Below, one piece after another: positions 28,297 to 40,652 of a stretch of DNA of 64,000 nucleotides (positions within the stretch are counted from its first letter, which is position 1; every line of letters starts with the position of its first letter). Position numbers and translations under genes: made by a program. The stretch comes from Luteibacter sp. Sphag1AF (GTDB lineage Bacteria > Pseudomonadota > Gammaproteobacteria > Xanthomonadales > Rhodanobacteraceae), in the NCBI RefSeq assembly GCF_014192715.1, contig NZ_JACHYH010000011.1:17865-81864 (forward strand), given 5' to 3'. The notes under the pieces are model-generated. The model was not told where the DNA came from. It was given only the letters and a program-made list of their open reading frames with translations, and did not search any database.

Positions 28297-29409
28297 GTGT
28301 CCTCCAATACGTTCGGCAAGATCCTGAGTGTCACCACCTTCGGCGAAAGCCACGGCCCGGCCATCGGATGCGTCATCGATGGCTGCCCTCCCGGACTGAA
28401 GCTGGAGGCGGATGATTTCCGGGCCGATCTGGACCGTCGCGCGACAGGGCGCTCGCGCCATACGTCGCAGCGGCGCGAGACAGACGACATCGAAATCCTC
28501 TCCGGCGTGTACGAGGGCCAGACCACCGGCACGCCCATCGCGCTGCTCATCCGCAACATGGATGCGCGCTCGAAGGATTACGGCAACATCGCCGACACCT
28601 TCCGTCCCGGCCACGCGGATTACGCATACTGGCAGAAGTACGGCATCCGCGACCCGCGCGGTGGTGGCCGCTCATCGGCGCGCGAAACCACCATGCGGGT
28701 CGCGGCGGGAGTGGTAGCGAAGAAGTGGCTGGCCGAGCGCCATGGCATCGCCGTCCACGCGCATCTGGCTCAGCTGGGTGCCATCACGCCCCGCGGCTTC
28801 GACCCGGCGGCCATCGAGGAAAACCCGTTCTTCTGGCCGTGGGCCGAGCAGGTGCCGGAGCTGGAAACCTATATGGATGGCCTGCGCAAGTCCGGCGACT
28901 CGGTCGGCGCGCGCGTCACCGTCATTGCCCACGGCGTGCCGCCCGGTTGGGGTGAGCCCATCTACGGCAAGCTCGATGGCGACCTCGCTGCGGCGATGAT
29001 GTCGATCAATGCGGTCAAGGGTGTGGAAATCGGCGACGGCTTCGCCGCCGTGACCCAGAATGGCTCCGTGCACCGCGACGAAATGACCGCAGACGGCTTT
29101 ACGTCCAACCATGCCGGTGGCGTGCTGGGCGGCATCAGCACCGGTCAGGCGGTGGTGGCTTCGATGGCGTTCAAGCCCACCTCCAGCATCCTGGTGCCCG
29201 GTCACAGCATCGACAAGGCCGGTCAGCCGGTGGATGTGGTGACCAAGGGCCGCCACGACCCATGCGTCGGCATCCGCGCCATTCCCATCGCCGAGGCGAT
29301 GATGGCCCTCGTTCTCATGGATCACGCGTTGCGCCATCGTGCCCAGTGCGGTGACGTGGGCGACGTGTCGCCGCGCATTCCGGGTGCTGTCGGGCAGGGC
29401 AACGCATGA
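28297..29409 (+). CDS. aroC: Chorismate synthase
   Basis: Makes chorismate from EPSP with reduced FMN, the last shikimate step; 370 residues from a GTG at 28297 preceded by CCGGAAG. Family signatures: [20 protein letters not shown] (first 20 residues of that block), [46 protein letters not shown] and [11 protein letters not shown]. The 2-hydroxyacid dehydrogenase gene overlaps its stop by 4 bases. Confidence 0.97.
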   Translation: MSSNTFGKILSVTTFGESHGPAIGCVIDGCPPGLKLEADDFRADLDRRATGRSRHTSQRRETDDIEILSGVYEGQTTGTPIALLIRNMDARSKDYGNIADTFRPGHADYAYWQKYGIRDPRGGGRSSARETTMRVAAGVVAKKWLAERHGIAVHAHLAQLGAITPRGFDPAAIEENPFFWPWAEQVPELETYMDGLRKSGDSVGARVTVIAHGVPPGWGEPIYGKLDGDLAAAMMSINAVKGVEIGDGFAAVTQNGSVHRDEMTADGFTSNHAGGVLGGISTGQAVVASMAFKPTSSILVPGHSIDKAGQPVDVVTKGRHDPCVGIRAIPIAEAMMALVLMDHALRHRAQCGDVGDVSPRIPGAVGQGNA

Positions 29410-30398
29410 ACGGCAAGCCGAAGCTATGGATTTCCCGCCCCGTGTTCGAGGACGTGATCGCGCCCCTGCACGATGTGTTCGACGTGCAGATGGAGCCGGT
29501 GGAGCGGCCCATCCCGCCCGCCGTGCTCGTGGAGCGTCTGGCGGATGTGGATGCGGCCATCGTGGGTCTGGCCGACCGCATTGAAGCGTCCGTGCTGGCC
29601 CAGGCACCGAAGCTGCGCTTCGTGGCCAACCTTGGCGTCGGCTACAACAATCTGGATCTGGACGCACTGACCGCCGCCGGAGTGGGGGCGTCCAACACGC
29701 CGGACGTCCTCAATGAAACCGTGGCCGACTACGCCTGGGCGCTGATGCTGGGTGCCGCCCGCAAGGTCAACGCCGCCGAGCGCTGGTTGCGCGATGGTCA
29801 ATGGAAGTCATCGCGTTTCGACGGCTGGCTGGGCGCGGATGTGCACGGTCGCACGCTGGGCATCCTGGGCATGGGCCGCATTGGCCAGGCCATCGCGCGT
29901 CGTGCTGTCGGCTTCCGCACGAAAGTCATTTATCACAATCGCTCGCGGCTGGCCGACGACGTCGAGCGCGAGTGCGCTGCCCGCTACGTCGACAAGGACA
30001 CGCTGCTGGCCGAGTCGGACCACCTGATCCTGGTGCTGCCGTTCACGCCGGCCAACCGCCACGCCATTGGCGCGCCCGAACTGGCCCGCATGAAGCCGAC
30101 GGCCATTCTCATCAACATTGCCCGTGGTGGCATCGTCGATGACGTGGCGCTGGCCCACGCGCTGGCACAGGGCACCATTGCCGGTGCGGCACTGGATGTC
30201 TTCGAGGGCGAGCCGGCGCTGCACCCGTCGCTGCTGGAAGTCGACAACGTTTTGCTGAGTCCGCATATCGCCAGCGCAAGTCGAGACACGCGTCGCGGTA
30301 TGGCGGCGCTGGCTGTGGACAATGTGCTGGCTGCGTTCGGACAAGGTCCGCATGCGGGCCGGCCGCCCAGCCTTTTGAATCCGGGTGTGCTGGCCTGA
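29406..30398 (+). CDS. D-isomer-specific 2-hydroxyacid dehydrogenase
   Basis: NAD(P)-dependent oxidoreductase of 330 residues, glyoxylate/hydroxypyruvate or 2-ketogluconate reductase type. It has the Rossmann motif [16 protein letters not shown] near residue 154 and the catalytic Arg, Glu and His in [17 protein letters not shown] and [21 protein letters not shown] and the Asn/Arg pair after the beta-2 strand (YHNRSR) suggest NADPH use. Exact substrate unknown. The ATGA overlap with aroC and proximity to asd suggest co-transcription with amino-acid biosynthesis genes. Confidence 0.88.
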   Translation: MNGKPKLWISRPVFEDVIAPLHDVFDVQMEPVERPIPPAVLVERLADVDAAIVGLADRIEASVLAQAPKLRFVANLGVGYNNLDLDALTAAGVGASNTPDVLNETVADYAWALMLGAARKVNAAERWLRDGQWKSSRFDGWLGADVHGRTLGILGMGRIGQAIARRAVGFRTKVIYHNRSRLADDVERECAARYVDKDTLLAESDHLILVLPFTPANRHAIGAPELARMKPTAILINIARGGIVDDVALAHALAQGTIAGAALDVFEGEPALHPSLLEVDNVLLSPHIASASRDTRRGMAALAVDNVLAAFGQGPHAGRPPSLLNPGVLA

Positions 30399-30438
30399 GG
30401 CCTGCGCACCTTCTTCCGCCCCCAAGACTAAAGAGACG

Positions 30439-31470
30439 ATGAGCAAGAAGACGAGTTACAAGGTAGCCATTGTCGGTGCCACCGGCGCCGTTGGCGAAAC
30501 CCTGCTGTCCGTCCTCGCCGAGCGCGAGTTTCCGATCAGTGAGCTTGTGGCCCTGGCGAGCGAGCGCTCCGCTGGCGGCACGATCGACTTCGACGGAAAA
30601 CCGGTCATCGTCAAGGATCTTGCCACGTATGATTTCGATGGCGTGGACATCGCGTTCTTCTCGGCAGGCGGTTCGGTCAGCCGCGAGCACGCGCCGCGTG
30701 CCGCCAAAGCCGGCGCCGTCGTCATTGATAACACCTCCGAATTCCGTTACGTGGACGGCATCCCGCTGGTGGTCAGCGAGGTGAATCCCCACGCCATCGC
30801 CCAGTACGAGTCCAGCGGCGGCATCATCGCCAACCCCAATTGCTCCACCATGCAGATGCTGGTGGCGCTGGCGCCCATTCACCGTGCTGTTGGCATCGAG
30901 CGCATCAACGTCGCCACCTATCAGTCGGTGTCCGGCGCAGGTCGTTCGGGCGCGGAAGAACTGGGCAAGCAGACGGCAGCCATGCTGAATTTCCAGGAAG
31001 TGGAAACCAGCAAGTTCCCCAGGCAGATCGCTTTCAACGTCATCCCCCACATCGACGACTTCCAGCCCAACGGCTACACCAAGGAAGAAATGAAGATGGT
31101 GTGGGAGACCCGCAAGATCCTGGAAGACAACACCATCCAGGTGAATCCCACGGCGGTGCGTGTGCCGGTGTTCTACGGTCACTCCGAGGCTGTGCACATT
31201 GAAACGCGCGAGAAGATCACGGTCGAGCGCGCCCGCGAACTGCTGGAGCAGGCGCCTGGCGTGGTGGTTCAGGACGAGCGCAAGGCGGGGGGCTACCCCA
31301 CGCCGGTCACCGACGCGGCGGGCAAGGACGCGGTCTTCGTCGGCCGCATCCGTGAAGACATCTCCCATGAGCGCGGTCTGGACCTGTGGGTGGTGTCGGA
31401 CAACATCCGCAAGGGTGCTGCCCTCAACGCCATCCAGATCGCCGAAATCCTGATCCAGGACTACCTGTAA
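30439..31470 (+). CDS. asd: Aspartate-semialdehyde dehydrogenase
   Basis: Reduces aspartyl phosphate to aspartate semialdehyde, the branch point to lysine, methionine, threonine and diaminopimelate; 343 residues. NADP-binding VAIVGATGAVGE is at the N-terminus, the nucleophile is C135 in NPNCSTMQM, and the active-site loop is QSVSGAGRSGAEEL. I use the ATG at 30439; the 18 upstream in-frame codons overlap the end of the previous gene's reading region. The stop TAA overlaps the next ATG. Confidence 0.97.
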   Translation: MSKKTSYKVAIVGATGAVGETLLSVLAEREFPISELVALASERSAGGTIDFDGKPVIVKDLATYDFDGVDIAFFSAGGSVSREHAPRAAKAGAVVIDNTSEFRYVDGIPLVVSEVNPHAIAQYESSGGIIANPNCSTMQMLVALAPIHRAVGIERINVATYQSVSGAGRSGAEELGKQTAAMLNFQEVETSKFPRQIAFNVIPHIDDFQPNGYTKEEMKMVWETRKILEDNTIQVNPTAVRVPVFYGHSEAVHIETREKITVERARELLEQAPGVVVQDERKAGGYPTPVTDAAGKDAVFVGRIREDISHERGLDLWVVSDNIRKGAALNAIQIAEILIQDYL

Positions 31471-31751
31471 TGCGATTGACCGCCGGGTTCGCGCTGCTCC
31501 TTCTGGCCCCGCTTTGTGCGGCGGCCGGACAGCGCGACGCGGCGGCGCCCGCGTCTGCGTCCTCTGTGGCCAGTGCCAGGGCCACGGCGGCCCGGGAGGC
31601 TGCGGCCTCCCAGGCCGCCGAGCTTCAGAAACTACAAAAGCGTCTCGATGCGCTGGAAAACGACACCCGCAGCGCGCAGGACAAACTGCGCGAGCGGGAC
31701 CGTATCATTGCCGAGCTGGAGGCCCAGCTGAAGTCGGCAGGCCACCCGTAA
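31470..31751 (+). CDS. Small exported coiled-coil protein between asd and fimV
   Basis: 93 residues, not recognised. The start codon shares a base with the asd stop (TAATG), so it is translationally coupled to asd. Residues 1-19 form a signal peptide (MRLTAGFALLLLAPLCAAA). The mature part is Ala-rich and then a heptad-type coiled coil: AAELQKLQKRLDALENDTRS and QDKLRERDRIIAELEAQLK. It precedes a FimV-like protein that also contains a coiled coil, so a cell-envelope role is possible but unproven. Confidence 0.6.
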   Translation: MRLTAGFALLLLAPLCAAAGQRDAAAPASASSVASARATAAREAAASQAAELQKLQKRLDALENDTRSAQDKLRERDRIIAELEAQLKSAGHP

Positions 31752-31930
31752 GGGCGAGTTCAAGGGGAAGCGCGTACGGAATTCATGACGGCGTTAACGT
31801 TGTCGTGTAACTACCCGTATCCGCTATTGTTCATTCTTGTATGGGTGCACTAAAGTGGCGCCTTTGCGGCCAACTGCCTTTTTTCAAGAGCAGGCCGCCG
31901 GCAACCGGTTTAGTTCGGGGGAAGTGATTG

Positions 31931-34372
31931 ATGAACCGTTCGTTGAAGCTGTCCATCATGCTGGCGCTTGCCGTCGGTACGGGCCAGGTACTGGCGCAGA
32001 ACCTGGGCCAGGTCCAGGTCAAGTCGACCGTCGATCAGCCGTTGCTGGCGGAAATTCCGCTCTCGGGTGTGTCCGGCGACAATATCCACGTCACGCTGGC
32101 CTCCGAAGACGCCTTCAGCCAGGCGGGCATCAATCGCAAGGGCCTGCCGGTCGAACTGCAATTTGTGGTCAGCCGCAATGCGCAGGGTCAGTCGGTCATC
32201 CGCGTCACCAGTGCCGAGCCGGTACGTGACACGTATCTGGACTTCCTGGTCGAAGTGAATGCGGGCGGCAGCAAGGTCGTGCGCGAAGTGACCATGCTTC
32301 TGGACCCGCCGCGCTTTGGCGGTGCTGCGCCGGCCAGTTCGGCCGCCGGCGTCCCCAGCCGCACCTCTCCGGTGCCGTCGCGTTCGTCGTCGCCGACCAC
32401 CGAATCCAGCGCGCCTGCACCGTCCCGCACCAGCTCCTTTGCTGGCGCGCCGACCCAGCCGGTCAGCCACCACACGCCGGCCAGCGGCACCATCGGCCCG
32501 GTCCAGCGCGGCCAGACCCTGTCCACCATCGCCCGCGAAGCGGCCGGCGGCAGCGACATGAATCGCATGCTGGTGGCCTTGCAGAAGGCCAACCCGGACG
32601 CGTTCTACCGCGACAACATGAATGCGCTGAAGACGGGTGTCGTTCTGCGCGTACCCAGTCCGGAAGACGTACAGGCCCTCACCGCTGCGGCGGCGCTGGC
32701 TGAAGTGCGTCGTCAGAATGAAGACTGGCGCGGCGGCAGTGCCCGCGCGCCGTCGGCAGTGGCAGACGCCGCCGCCACCGGTCAGGCCGCTCCGGCCGCA
32801 TCGGGCAAGAAATCCCCCAGCGACCGTCTGGCGCTCGCGCCGGCCGCCGAAGGCGGCGACAGTGCTTCCACTCGCGCCGGAACGGCAGGCGGCAAGGGTG
32901 ATGCCGCCGTGGCTGGCCTCAAACAGCAACTGGCCACCACGCAGGAATCGCTCGCTTCCATGAAGCAGCAGGGTGCGGAGCTGAAATCCCGCATCGGCGA
33001 TCTGGAAGAGATCAACCAGAAAAACACGCGGCTTCTGAGCCTGAAAGACTCGGAAATCGCTGAATTGCAGCGCAAGCTGGCCGAAGCGCACAAGGCAGCG
33101 GGCCAGCCGGCCGAGCCGGTCGCTGCCGCAACGACGCCCGTGGCTGCCGCACCCGCCGCGGCTGCCACCAGCCCGGCCGCAGCGGCACCTGCCGCCAGCA
33201 CGCCTGCGGCCAGCGCTTCGGTCGCTGCCGTTCCGGCACCCGGCGCCACCGTCGCCATCACGCCGATCAAGGATGCTGCGCCCGCAGCCTCCGCGCCGAA
33301 GCCGCCCGTGGCCACGCCGTCCACGCCGCACATCACGCCCGTGGCGCCCACCGCCGCGCCGGAGTGGTACATGCAGCCGCTGGTCTGGGGTGCCGGCGGC
33401 ATCGTGATCCTACTGGGTCTGCTGGCCGCCGTTTTTGGTCGCCGCAAGAAGCCGGTTGCCGCGGTAAGCAACTCGTCGCTGGCCGATCGCTTCGGTGATG
33501 AGCAGGCGTTCGACAGCTTTGGCCACACCGACGAGCTGGACAAGGATCAGCGCGAACTGCTCGACGCGCTGGCCGAACATCCGGACGACGTGGGCCTGCA
33601 CCTGGAACTGGTCAGCCTCTATTACGGCCGTCGCGACGTCGACCACTTTGAAGCCGCTGCCGAAGCCATGTACGCCCACGTGGCCGACCCGGAACAGGCC
33701 GAGTGGCAGGAAGTGGTCACGATGGGTGAAGACCTCGTTCCCAGCCACCCGCTGTTCGGTGGCACGGGCCAGTCGCCCGACGAGGACGAAGACGGTCACC
33801 AAGCCGCTGCGCTGGAAGAATTCGACCTTGGCAGTTACGTGGTCACCCCGCAGGAGCCTGAGCGCCCCAGCGCCACCACGCCGCTGAAACACAGCGAATA
33901 CCACTTCAATTTCGACCTGACGCCGCAGCAGCGCGCCGATGCCGAAACCCACGCCACGGCACCGGACGTGTTCGCTGTGAACGCGGAAGAGTCGCCGTAC
34001 ATCGAGCCGCTTTACGTTGACCCGCAGCCGCATCACGACGATGCGCCGCTATCGGCCTTCGACGACGTGCTGCCGCCGGAGACCGTGCACCATCTGCCGG
34101 TCAGCGATACGCCGGCACCGGCCGTTGAGCCGGAGCTGCCGTCCACGTGGAAGTTTGACGAGCCGGAATTCGGTGAGGAGCCGGTTTACGCGGCAGACAC
34201 CGAGAACGAAGGCTTCAGCGACGACCCGGTGGACACCAAGCTGGACCTGGCCCGCGCCTATCTGGACATGGGTGACGCCGATGGCGCCCGCGCCATGCTG
34301 GACGAAGTGATCGTGGAAGGCTCGCAGATGCAGAAGGACACGGCCCGCCGTCTCCTGAGCGACATCGGCTGA
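31931..34372 (+). CDS. fimV: FimV/HubP-family polar protein
   Basis: Bitopic inner-membrane protein of 813 residues, a polar landmark that in relatives supports type IV pili, twitching and polar localisation. Order of parts: signal peptide (1-22); FimV N-terminal domain (about 24-115, [19 protein letters not shown]); Pro/Ser linker; LysM-like peptidoglycan-binding region (about 195-245); coiled coil (about 325-392); Ala/Pro-rich linker; TM helix near 483-503; acidic cytoplasmic region; and the FimV C-terminal TPR motif ([20 protein letters not shown]) in the last 45 residues. GGGGGAAG precedes the ATG. It lies between asd and truA, as in pseudomonads. Confidence 0.93.
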   Translation: MNRSLKLSIMLALAVGTGQVLAQNLGQVQVKSTVDQPLLAEIPLSGVSGDNIHVTLASEDAFSQAGINRKGLPVELQFVVSRNAQGQSVIRVTSAEPVRDTYLDFLVEVNAGGSKVVREVTMLLDPPRFGGAAPASSAAGVPSRTSPVPSRSSSPTTESSAPAPSRTSSFAGAPTQPVSHHTPASGTIGPVQRGQTLSTIAREAAGGSDMNRMLVALQKANPDAFYRDNMNALKTGVVLRVPSPEDVQALTAAAALAEVRRQNEDWRGGSARAPSAVADAAATGQAAPAASGKKSPSDRLALAPAAEGGDSASTRAGTAGGKGDAAVAGLKQQLATTQESLASMKQQGAELKSRIGDLEEINQKNTRLLSLKDSEIAELQRKLAEAHKAAGQPAEPVAAATTPVAAAPAAAATSPAAAAPAASTPAASASVAAVPAPGATVAITPIKDAAPAASAPKPPVATPSTPHITPVAPTAAPEWYMQPLVWGAGGIVILLGLLAAVFGRRKKPVAAVSNSSLADRFGDEQAFDSFGHTDELDKDQRELLDALAEHPDDVGLHLELVSLYYGRRDVDHFEAAAEAMYAHVADPEQAEWQEVVTMGEDLVPSHPLFGGTGQSPDEDEDGHQAAALEEFDLGSYVVTPQEPERPSATTPLKHSEYHFNFDLTPQQRADAETHATAPDVFAVNAEESPYIEPLYVDPQPHHDDAPLSAFDDVLPPETVHHLPVSDTPAPAVEPELPSTWKFDEPEFGEEPVYAADTENEGFSDDPVDTKLDLARAYLDMGDADGARAMLDEVIVEGSQMQKDTARRLLSDIG

Positions 34373-34401
34373 CCGTTTGATCGTAAGAGTTGTCTCGCAA
34401 G

Positions 34402-34424
34402 AAGCCGGCGCAAGCCGGCTTTTT
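34402..34424 (+). terminator. Rho-independent terminator after fimV
   Basis: 8-bp stem AAGCCGGC / GCCGGCTT with loop GCAA and a short T-run, 30 bases after the fimV stop and about 50 before truA. Confidence 0.8.
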
Positions 34425-34472
34425 GCGTTGGGTGGTACTCTTGCCCATTCCTCCGGTTACCCTTCTGGCTCC

Positions 34473-35240
34473 ATGCGTATCGCTCTAGGCGTCGAATACG
34501 ACGGCACCGACTTCTTTGGCTGGCAGCGTCTCAGCCACGCCTCGACCGTGCAGGGCGCGCTTGAGTCGGCCCTGACCCGCGTTGCCAATCATCCTGTGGA
34601 AGTGACCGCATCCGGCCGTACGGATGCGGGCGTGCACGGTCGCTGCCAGGTGGTCCATTTCGACACTGATGTCGTGCGTGACATGCGCGGATGGATTCTG
34701 GGTGCATGCTCCAACCTGCCGCATACCGTGGCGGTGACCTGGGCGCAGCCGGTGGCCGACGACTTCCACGCACGCTTCTCGGCCCGCGCACGCCAGTACC
34801 GTTATCGCATCCTGCCGCGCATGGTCCGCCCTGCGCTGGACGCCCGCTTCGTGGCGTGGGAGCGTCGCGCGCTGGATACCGACGCGATGCATGAAGCGGC
34901 CCAGGCTCTCATCGGCGAACACGACTTTTCCGCGTTCCGCGCCATCCAGTGCCAGGCCGCGCATGCGCGCCGCAATGTGCACTCGATTCGCGTGCTGCGA
35001 GAAGACCGCCACGTGGTCGTGGAGATTCAGGCCAATGCCTTCCTGCACCACATGGTCCGCAACATTGTGGGGTCGCTGCTGGTCATCGGTCGTGGCGAGC
35101 AGTCGCTTGGCTGGATGGGCGAACTGCTGGAAGGGCGCAATCGCGAAGTCGCGGGCGCAACCGCACCGGCCGAGGGTCTGACTTTCCTTGGTCCGCGTTA
35201 CGAGGCGCACTGGGGCCTTCCGGCCGAGGTCACGCTATGA
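34473..35240 (+). CDS. truA: tRNA pseudouridine(38-40) synthase
   Basis: Isomerises uridines in the anticodon arm of tRNA; 255 residues. Catalytic aspartate D51 is in [11 protein letters not shown]. Other conserved blocks are [29 protein letters not shown] and [14 protein letters not shown] use the ATG at 34473 because the sequence upstream overlaps the fimV terminator. The stop codon overlaps the ATG of trpF (ATGA). Confidence 0.96.
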   Translation: MRIALGVEYDGTDFFGWQRLSHASTVQGALESALTRVANHPVEVTASGRTDAGVHGRCQVVHFDTDVVRDMRGWILGACSNLPHTVAVTWAQPVADDFHARFSARARQYRYRILPRMVRPALDARFVAWERRALDTDAMHEAAQALIGEHDFSAFRAIQCQAAHARRNVHSIRVLREDRHVVVEIQANAFLHHMVRNIVGSLLVIGRGEQSLGWMGELLEGRNREVAGATAPAEGLTFLGPRYEAHWGLPAEVTL

Positions 35241-35866
35241 GAACCCGCATTAAGTGCTGTGGCATCACCCGTGCTGAAGACGCGCAACGCGCCGCTGAGC
35301 TCGGCGCCGATGCCATCGGCTTTGTGTTCACCCGCCGCAGCAAGCGTTTCATCGAACCGGCCGCTGCCGCGCGTATCCGCGCGATGGTGCCCCCGTTTGT
35401 GAGCGTGGTCGCGCTGATGATGGATGACGATGAGGCCTGGGTGCGCGAGGTCATCGAGGTCGTGAAGCCGGACATGCTCCAGTTCCATGGCGAAGAAACC
35501 GACGAGGCGTGCGCGGCGTTTGGCCTGCGCTACCTCAAGGCCATCGCCATGGGCGAGGGCGAGCCGGCGCTGGCGCGCCTGCATCAGTATCCGGGCGCAT
35601 CCGGCCTGCTGCTGGACGGGCATGGCCTGGGGCAGATGGGTGGCAGTGGCCATCGTTTCGACTGGTCGCTGATGCCCGCCGGCCTGACCCAGCCGCTGCT
35701 GCTGGCCGGAGGCCTTACCGAACACAACGTTGCAGAGGCGATTGCCATCGCCAGGCCTTATGCCGTGGACGTCTCAAGCGGGATCGAGACATCGCCGGGC
35801 ATCAAGGATGAGGCTAAGATGGAACGCTTCATTTCCGCCGTACACCAGGCGTCCGCCCACCGCTGA
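35237..35866 (+). CDS. trpF: Phosphoribosylanthranilate isomerase
   Basis: Third step of tryptophan synthesis from anthranilate, a TIM-barrel enzyme; 209 residues. The N-terminus [19 protein letters not shown] contains the general-base cysteine. [24 protein letters not shown] and [16 protein letters not shown] are diagnostic. It is coupled to truA and followed 30 bases later by trpB, so TrpF is made with tryptophan synthase although trpC, trpD and trpE are elsewhere. Confidence 0.96.
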   Translation: MRTRIKCCGITRAEDAQRAAELGADAIGFVFTRRSKRFIEPAAAARIRAMVPPFVSVVALMMDDDEAWVREVIEVVKPDMLQFHGEETDEACAAFGLRYLKAIAMGEGEPALARLHQYPGASGLLLDGHGLGQMGGSGHRFDWSLMPAGLTQPLLLAGGLTEHNVAEAIAIARPYAVDVSSGIETSPGIKDEAKMERFISAVHQASAHR

Positions 35867-35896
35867 CGCCCAAAGCCACCACAGGTAACGCAAGGC

Positions 35897-37104
<1,208 letters not shown>

Positions 37105-37108
<4 letters not shown>

Positions 37109-37914
37109 AGACCCGTTTTGAACGTCGATTTGCCGAGCTGAAAGCAGCCGGCCGTACGGGCCTCATTCCGTTTGTGACGGCAGGCGATCCGCTGCCCGAA
37201 GCTGTGGTGCCGATGCTGCATGCGCTGGTCGCAGGCGGTGCAGATGTCATCGAACTGGGGGTGCCGTTTTCCGATCCCATGGCCGACGGCCCGGTGATCC
37301 AGCACGCCAGCGAACGCGCCATTGCGCGCGGTGTGGGCTTGAAGACCGTGCTTGGATGGGTGGCCGAATTCCGGCAGACCGATGCGGATACGCCCATCGT
37401 GCTGATGGGCTATCTCAACCCGCTGGAAATGTACGGTTACGAACGCTTCGCCACCGACGCCGTAGCTGCGGGCGTGGACGGCGTGCTGCTCGTGGATTGC
37501 CCCATCGAAGAGGCTCATGTGCTTGAGCCGCTGCGTGCTGCGGGCCTCGATCAGATCCTTCTCGCATCGCCCACCACCGCACCCGCGCGTATGGAGCGGC
37601 TCTGCAAGGCATCATCAGGATTCCTGTACTATGTGTCCTTTGCCGGCATTACCGGCAGTGCCCAGCTCAGCACCGACGACATCGCAGCCCGCGTGGCCGC
37701 CATTCGCACGGCATCGAGCGCTCCGGTCGCTGTCGGTTTCGGCGTTCGCAATGCGGGCAGCGCCGTGGCAATCGCCGCGTTCGCCGACGCGGTGGTTATC
37801 GGAAGCGCGTTGGTCGAGCGCCTTGCCGAGGCCACTTCGGTCGACGATGCCGCCACGCGTGCACACGACTTTCTCGCGCCGATCCGGGCCGCGCTCGATG
37901 CGCGCAAGGGTTGA
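37105..37914 (+). CDS. trpA: Tryptophan synthase alpha chain
   Basis: Splits indole-3-glycerol phosphate and channels indole to TrpB; 269 residues from a GTG start. The catalytic glutamate is in [17 protein letters not shown] (block start) and the aspartate in [28 protein letters not shown] and [10 protein letters not shown] mark the phosphate-binding half of the TIM barrel. accD begins 25 bases downstream. Confidence 0.97.
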
Positions 37915-37939
37915 GCCGGGTTAATACTGGAGGGATGGT

Positions 37940-38809
37940 ATGAATTGGTTGCAGAAAATCATGACGCCGAAGACCCGCGCGCAAAGCGCGACCGGCGGCA
38001 AGGGCAAGGTGCCCGAAGGTGTCTGGGAAAAGTGCGCGGGTTGCGGCACCGTGCTGTATCGCCCGGAACTCGAAAAGTCGTTGATGGTGTGCCCGAAGTG
38101 CGGTCATCACCACGCCATTGGCGCGCGTGCGCGCCTGTCGGCCTTCTTTGACGAAGGCAGCACCACCGAACTCTGGCCGAAGCTTGAGCCGGTGGATGCG
38201 CTGAAGTTCAAGGATCAGAAAAAGTACAAGGACCGCATCATCGCGGCGCAGAAGTCCACGGGCGAAAAAGACGCGCTGCTGGCCATGTCCGGCAAGCTGC
38301 TTGATCGTCCGCTCGTGGCGGTCGCGTTTGAATATGCCTTCATGGGTGGTTCCATGGGGTCGGTGGTGGGCGAGAAGTTTGCCCGTGCGGCCGAACTGGC
38401 GCTGGCTGAGCGCAGCGGCCTGGTGTGCTTCGCAGCCACGGGTGGCGCGCGCATGCAGGAAGGCCTGTTCTCGCTGATGCAGATGGCCAAGACGTCGGCA
38501 GCACTTGCACGCATGCGTGATGCTGGCGTTCCGTACATCTCGGTGCTTACGTATCCGACCACGGGCGGCGTGTCGGCAAGCCTTGGCATGCTGGGCGACG
38601 TCAATGTTGCGGAGCCGAAGGCGCTGATAGGTTTTGCCGGTCCCCGCGTCATCGAGCAGACCGTGCGCGAAACGCTGCCCGAAGGCTTCCAGCGTTCGGA
38701 GTTCCTGGTGGACCACGGTGCCGTGGACGTCATCGTGGACCGTCGCGAAATGCGCGACAAGCTGGGCGCCATGCTCGGCGTGCTGTCGAAGGCACCGCGC
38801 GCGGCGTGA
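37940..38809 (+). CDS. accD: Acetyl-CoA carboxylase carboxyltransferase beta subunit
   Basis: Forms malonyl-CoA with AccA in fatty-acid synthesis; 289 residues. The N-terminal C4 zinc ribbon has C32, C35, C51 and C54. The crotonase-like core shows [33 protein letters not shown] and [23 protein letters not shown] ribosome-binding site precedes the ATG. The usual partner folC is not downstream; the next gene is on the other strand, 15 bases away. Confidence 0.97.
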   Translation: MNWLQKIMTPKTRAQSATGGKGKVPEGVWEKCAGCGTVLYRPELEKSLMVCPKCGHHHAIGARARLSAFFDEGSTTELWPKLEPVDALKFKDQKKYKDRIIAAQKSTGEKDALLAMSGKLLDRPLVAVAFEYAFMGGSMGSVVGEKFARAAELALAERSGLVCFAATGGARMQEGLFSLMQMAKTSAALARMRDAGVPYISVLTYPTTGGVSASLGMLGDVNVAEPKALIGFAGPRVIEQTVRETLPEGFQRSEFLVDHGAVDVIVDRREMRDKLGAMLGVLSKAPRAA

Positions 38810-38824
38810 TGCCGCGCGTATGAA

Positions 38825-39367
38825 TCAGGCGATGGTGTGGCCCAGCCACACCGACGCGCTGCCCAGACCGCAACCGATGGCAATGGCCGCGAGCACGTCG
38901 CTGGGGTAGTGCAGGCCCAGCACTACACGTGACGCGGCCACCAGCGCCGTGAAGCCGATCAGCAGCGGTGCCAGCATCGGAAAGTACGCCAGCGCCACCA
39001 CGGTGAACGACACCGCCTGCAACGTGTGACCCGACGGGAAGCTGAATTCATCCAGCGGCGGCACATGCGCGATCACGCCCGGACAGGTGCGGAACGGACG
39101 CGGGCGACGCGTCCAGCGCTTCAGCAGGCGATAAAGCATCAGTGCCGTGAGCCCGGTCAGAGCCATGTGCGCTGCGGCGATGGCGCCATGCCAGCCGCCC
39201 ACGATGGCGATCACGCTCATCAGTGCATACCAGAACACGCCATCACCCAGGCGGCTGACGATACCGAAGAACAGGCCAACCGCGCGGCGTGCGCCCCAGC
39301 GATTGGCAGCGACGCACATGCGGCGGTCGAGCGTGATTTTAGGCGACGATGGCGGCAGGACGTTCAT
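38825..39367 (-). CDS. PAP2-family membrane phosphatase
   Basis: Multi-pass membrane protein of 180 residues. The three phosphatase motifs are visible: KRWTRRPRP (motif 1), FSFPSGHT (motif 2) and SRVVLGLHYPSD (motif 3). Such proteins dephosphorylate undecaprenyl pyrophosphate, phosphatidylglycerophosphate or other lipid phosphates. The ATG at 39367 lies within the 3' end of the upstream glycosyltransferase gene (29-base overlap); a start at 39406 is also possible. The pairing suggests work on a lipid-linked or glycolipid substrate. Confidence 0.88.
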   Translation of the reverse strand: MNVLPPSSPKITLDRRMCVAANRWGARRAVGLFFGIVSRLGDGVFWYALMSVIAIVGGWHGAIAAAHMALTGLTALMLYRLLKRWTRRPRPFRTCPGVIAHVPPLDEFSFPSGHTLQAVSFTVVALAYFPMLAPLLIGFTALVAASRVVLGLHYPSDVLAAIAIGCGLGSASVWLGHTIA

Positions 39368-40499
39368 GGCGTGTTTCCTCGGCAAGCGAGCGCAGGAGAC
39401 CTTCAAAGTCGGCGATCACGACGTCGGGCGAAAGCGATGACACGCTGATGCACGCGGCGGTTCCCATGGTGCGTCGGGTCGGAATGTCGGCACCCAAAGC
39501 CGCGCTTCGTTCAATGAATCCGGCCTCGTTTCCCGGCACCACGCGGATGCCGTTCTGGCCGTTGTGGATGTGTTCTCGCGCCGCGCCCTCGCTGTATGCC
39601 ACCACCGGCAAACCGGAAGCCATGGCTTCCAGCAGCACGTTGCCGAAGGTTTCGCTCAGGCTGGGAAAAACGAAGAGGTCGGCGCTTGCATAGGTGGCGG
39701 CCAGCACGTCACCGCGCTGCACACCGGTAAAGATGAAATCGGGATTGGCCTCGGCCAGTGCGGCACGCGCCGGGCCGTCACCCACCCACACGTAGCGTGC
39801 GTCGGGCACGCGACGCTGCAGGGCGCGGAATGCAGCCACGGCCAGCGGCAGATTCTTTTCAGGCGCGATGCGTCCGACGTACAGCACGACCGGCGTGTCC
39901 TCGTCCACGCCCCATTGCGCGCGCAGCGAGGCATCCCGTCGCGACGGATGAAACTGGCGCGTGTCCACGGCACGACGCAGCAGGCGCACGTTGTGCACGC
40001 CCATGCTCGCCAGTTCGTCGGCCAGTGCGTTGGTTGGCACCAGGGTCGATCCGCTACGACGGTGAAAGCGGGCCAGGTAGCCACGCACCAGCGGCGTCAG
40101 CAGGCCGATGCCGTAGTGGTCGGCGTAGGTGTCAAAGCGCGTGTGGAAGCCGGTGGAGACCGGAATGCCCAGGCGCCGGGCGGCACTGACCGCGCTCCAG
40201 CCGAGCGGGCCTTCGGTGGCCACATAGATCGCGTCGGGGCGAACCTCGCGCCAGCGGCGTTCCAGCGTGAAGCGGGCGGGAAGGCCGAAACGCAGGCCCG
40301 AATAGCGGGGCAGGCTGACGCCCGTGGCATCCAGGGTTTCGATGGAAGCCTCCGGGGCCGTATCGCGCTCGGCGCGATAAGGGCGGACCAGGTCGACGGT
40401 ATGTCCACGACGGGCCATGCCCTGAGCCAGTGCCCGAACGGTCAGCGCCACGCCGTTGACCTCCGGCGGGTAGGTTTCACTGACGATGCCGATGCGCAT
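39339..40499 (-). CDS. GT4-family glycosyltransferase
   Basis: 386 residues, GT-B fold. The N-terminus RIGIVSETYPPEVNGVALTV is typical of the GT4 alpha-mannosyl or glucosyltransferase group. The nucleotide-sugar site follows in LYVGRIAPEKNLPLAVAAF, and the E(x7)E motif is in LSETFGNVLLEAMASGLPV. I choose the ATG at 40499, since upstream codons are Pro-rich and unlike the family. It is transcribed into the PAP2 phosphatase gene; together they may make a glycolipid, but sugar and acceptor cannot be told. Confidence 0.88.
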   Translation of the reverse strand: MRIGIVSETYPPEVNGVALTVRALAQGMARRGHTVDLVRPYRAERDTAPEASIETLDATGVSLPRYSGLRFGLPARFTLERRWREVRPDAIYVATEGPLGWSAVSAARRLGIPVSTGFHTRFDTYADHYGIGLLTPLVRGYLARFHRRSGSTLVPTNALADELASMGVHNVRLLRRAVDTRQFHPSRRDASLRAQWGVDEDTPVVLYVGRIAPEKNLPLAVAAFRALQRRVPDARYVWVGDGPARAALAEANPDFIFTGVQRGDVLAATYASADLFVFPSLSETFGNVLLEAMASGLPVVAYSEGAAREHIHNGQNGIRVVPGNEAGFIERSAALGADIPTRRTMGTAACISVSSLSPDVVIADFEGLLRSLAEETRHERPAAIVA

Positions 40500-40652
40500 G
40501 GCGGTGCCTGTTGGCGGGGGCTCAGGAGCATGCTGAGCCCGGCCCATGTCGCCCGGGTGATCGGCGCATGACGGCAAGATGACGGTTGCGGCTGGGGTTC
40601 ATCCCTCCGCTTCGGGTAAAATCGCGCTTTCGTCTGTGCCAGATACCTTCCG

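Noticed and set aside
31910..33331. 473-codon Gly/Arg-rich minus-strand frame
   Set aside because: Antisense of the Ala/Pro-rich parts of fimV, which explains the Gly/Arg bias.
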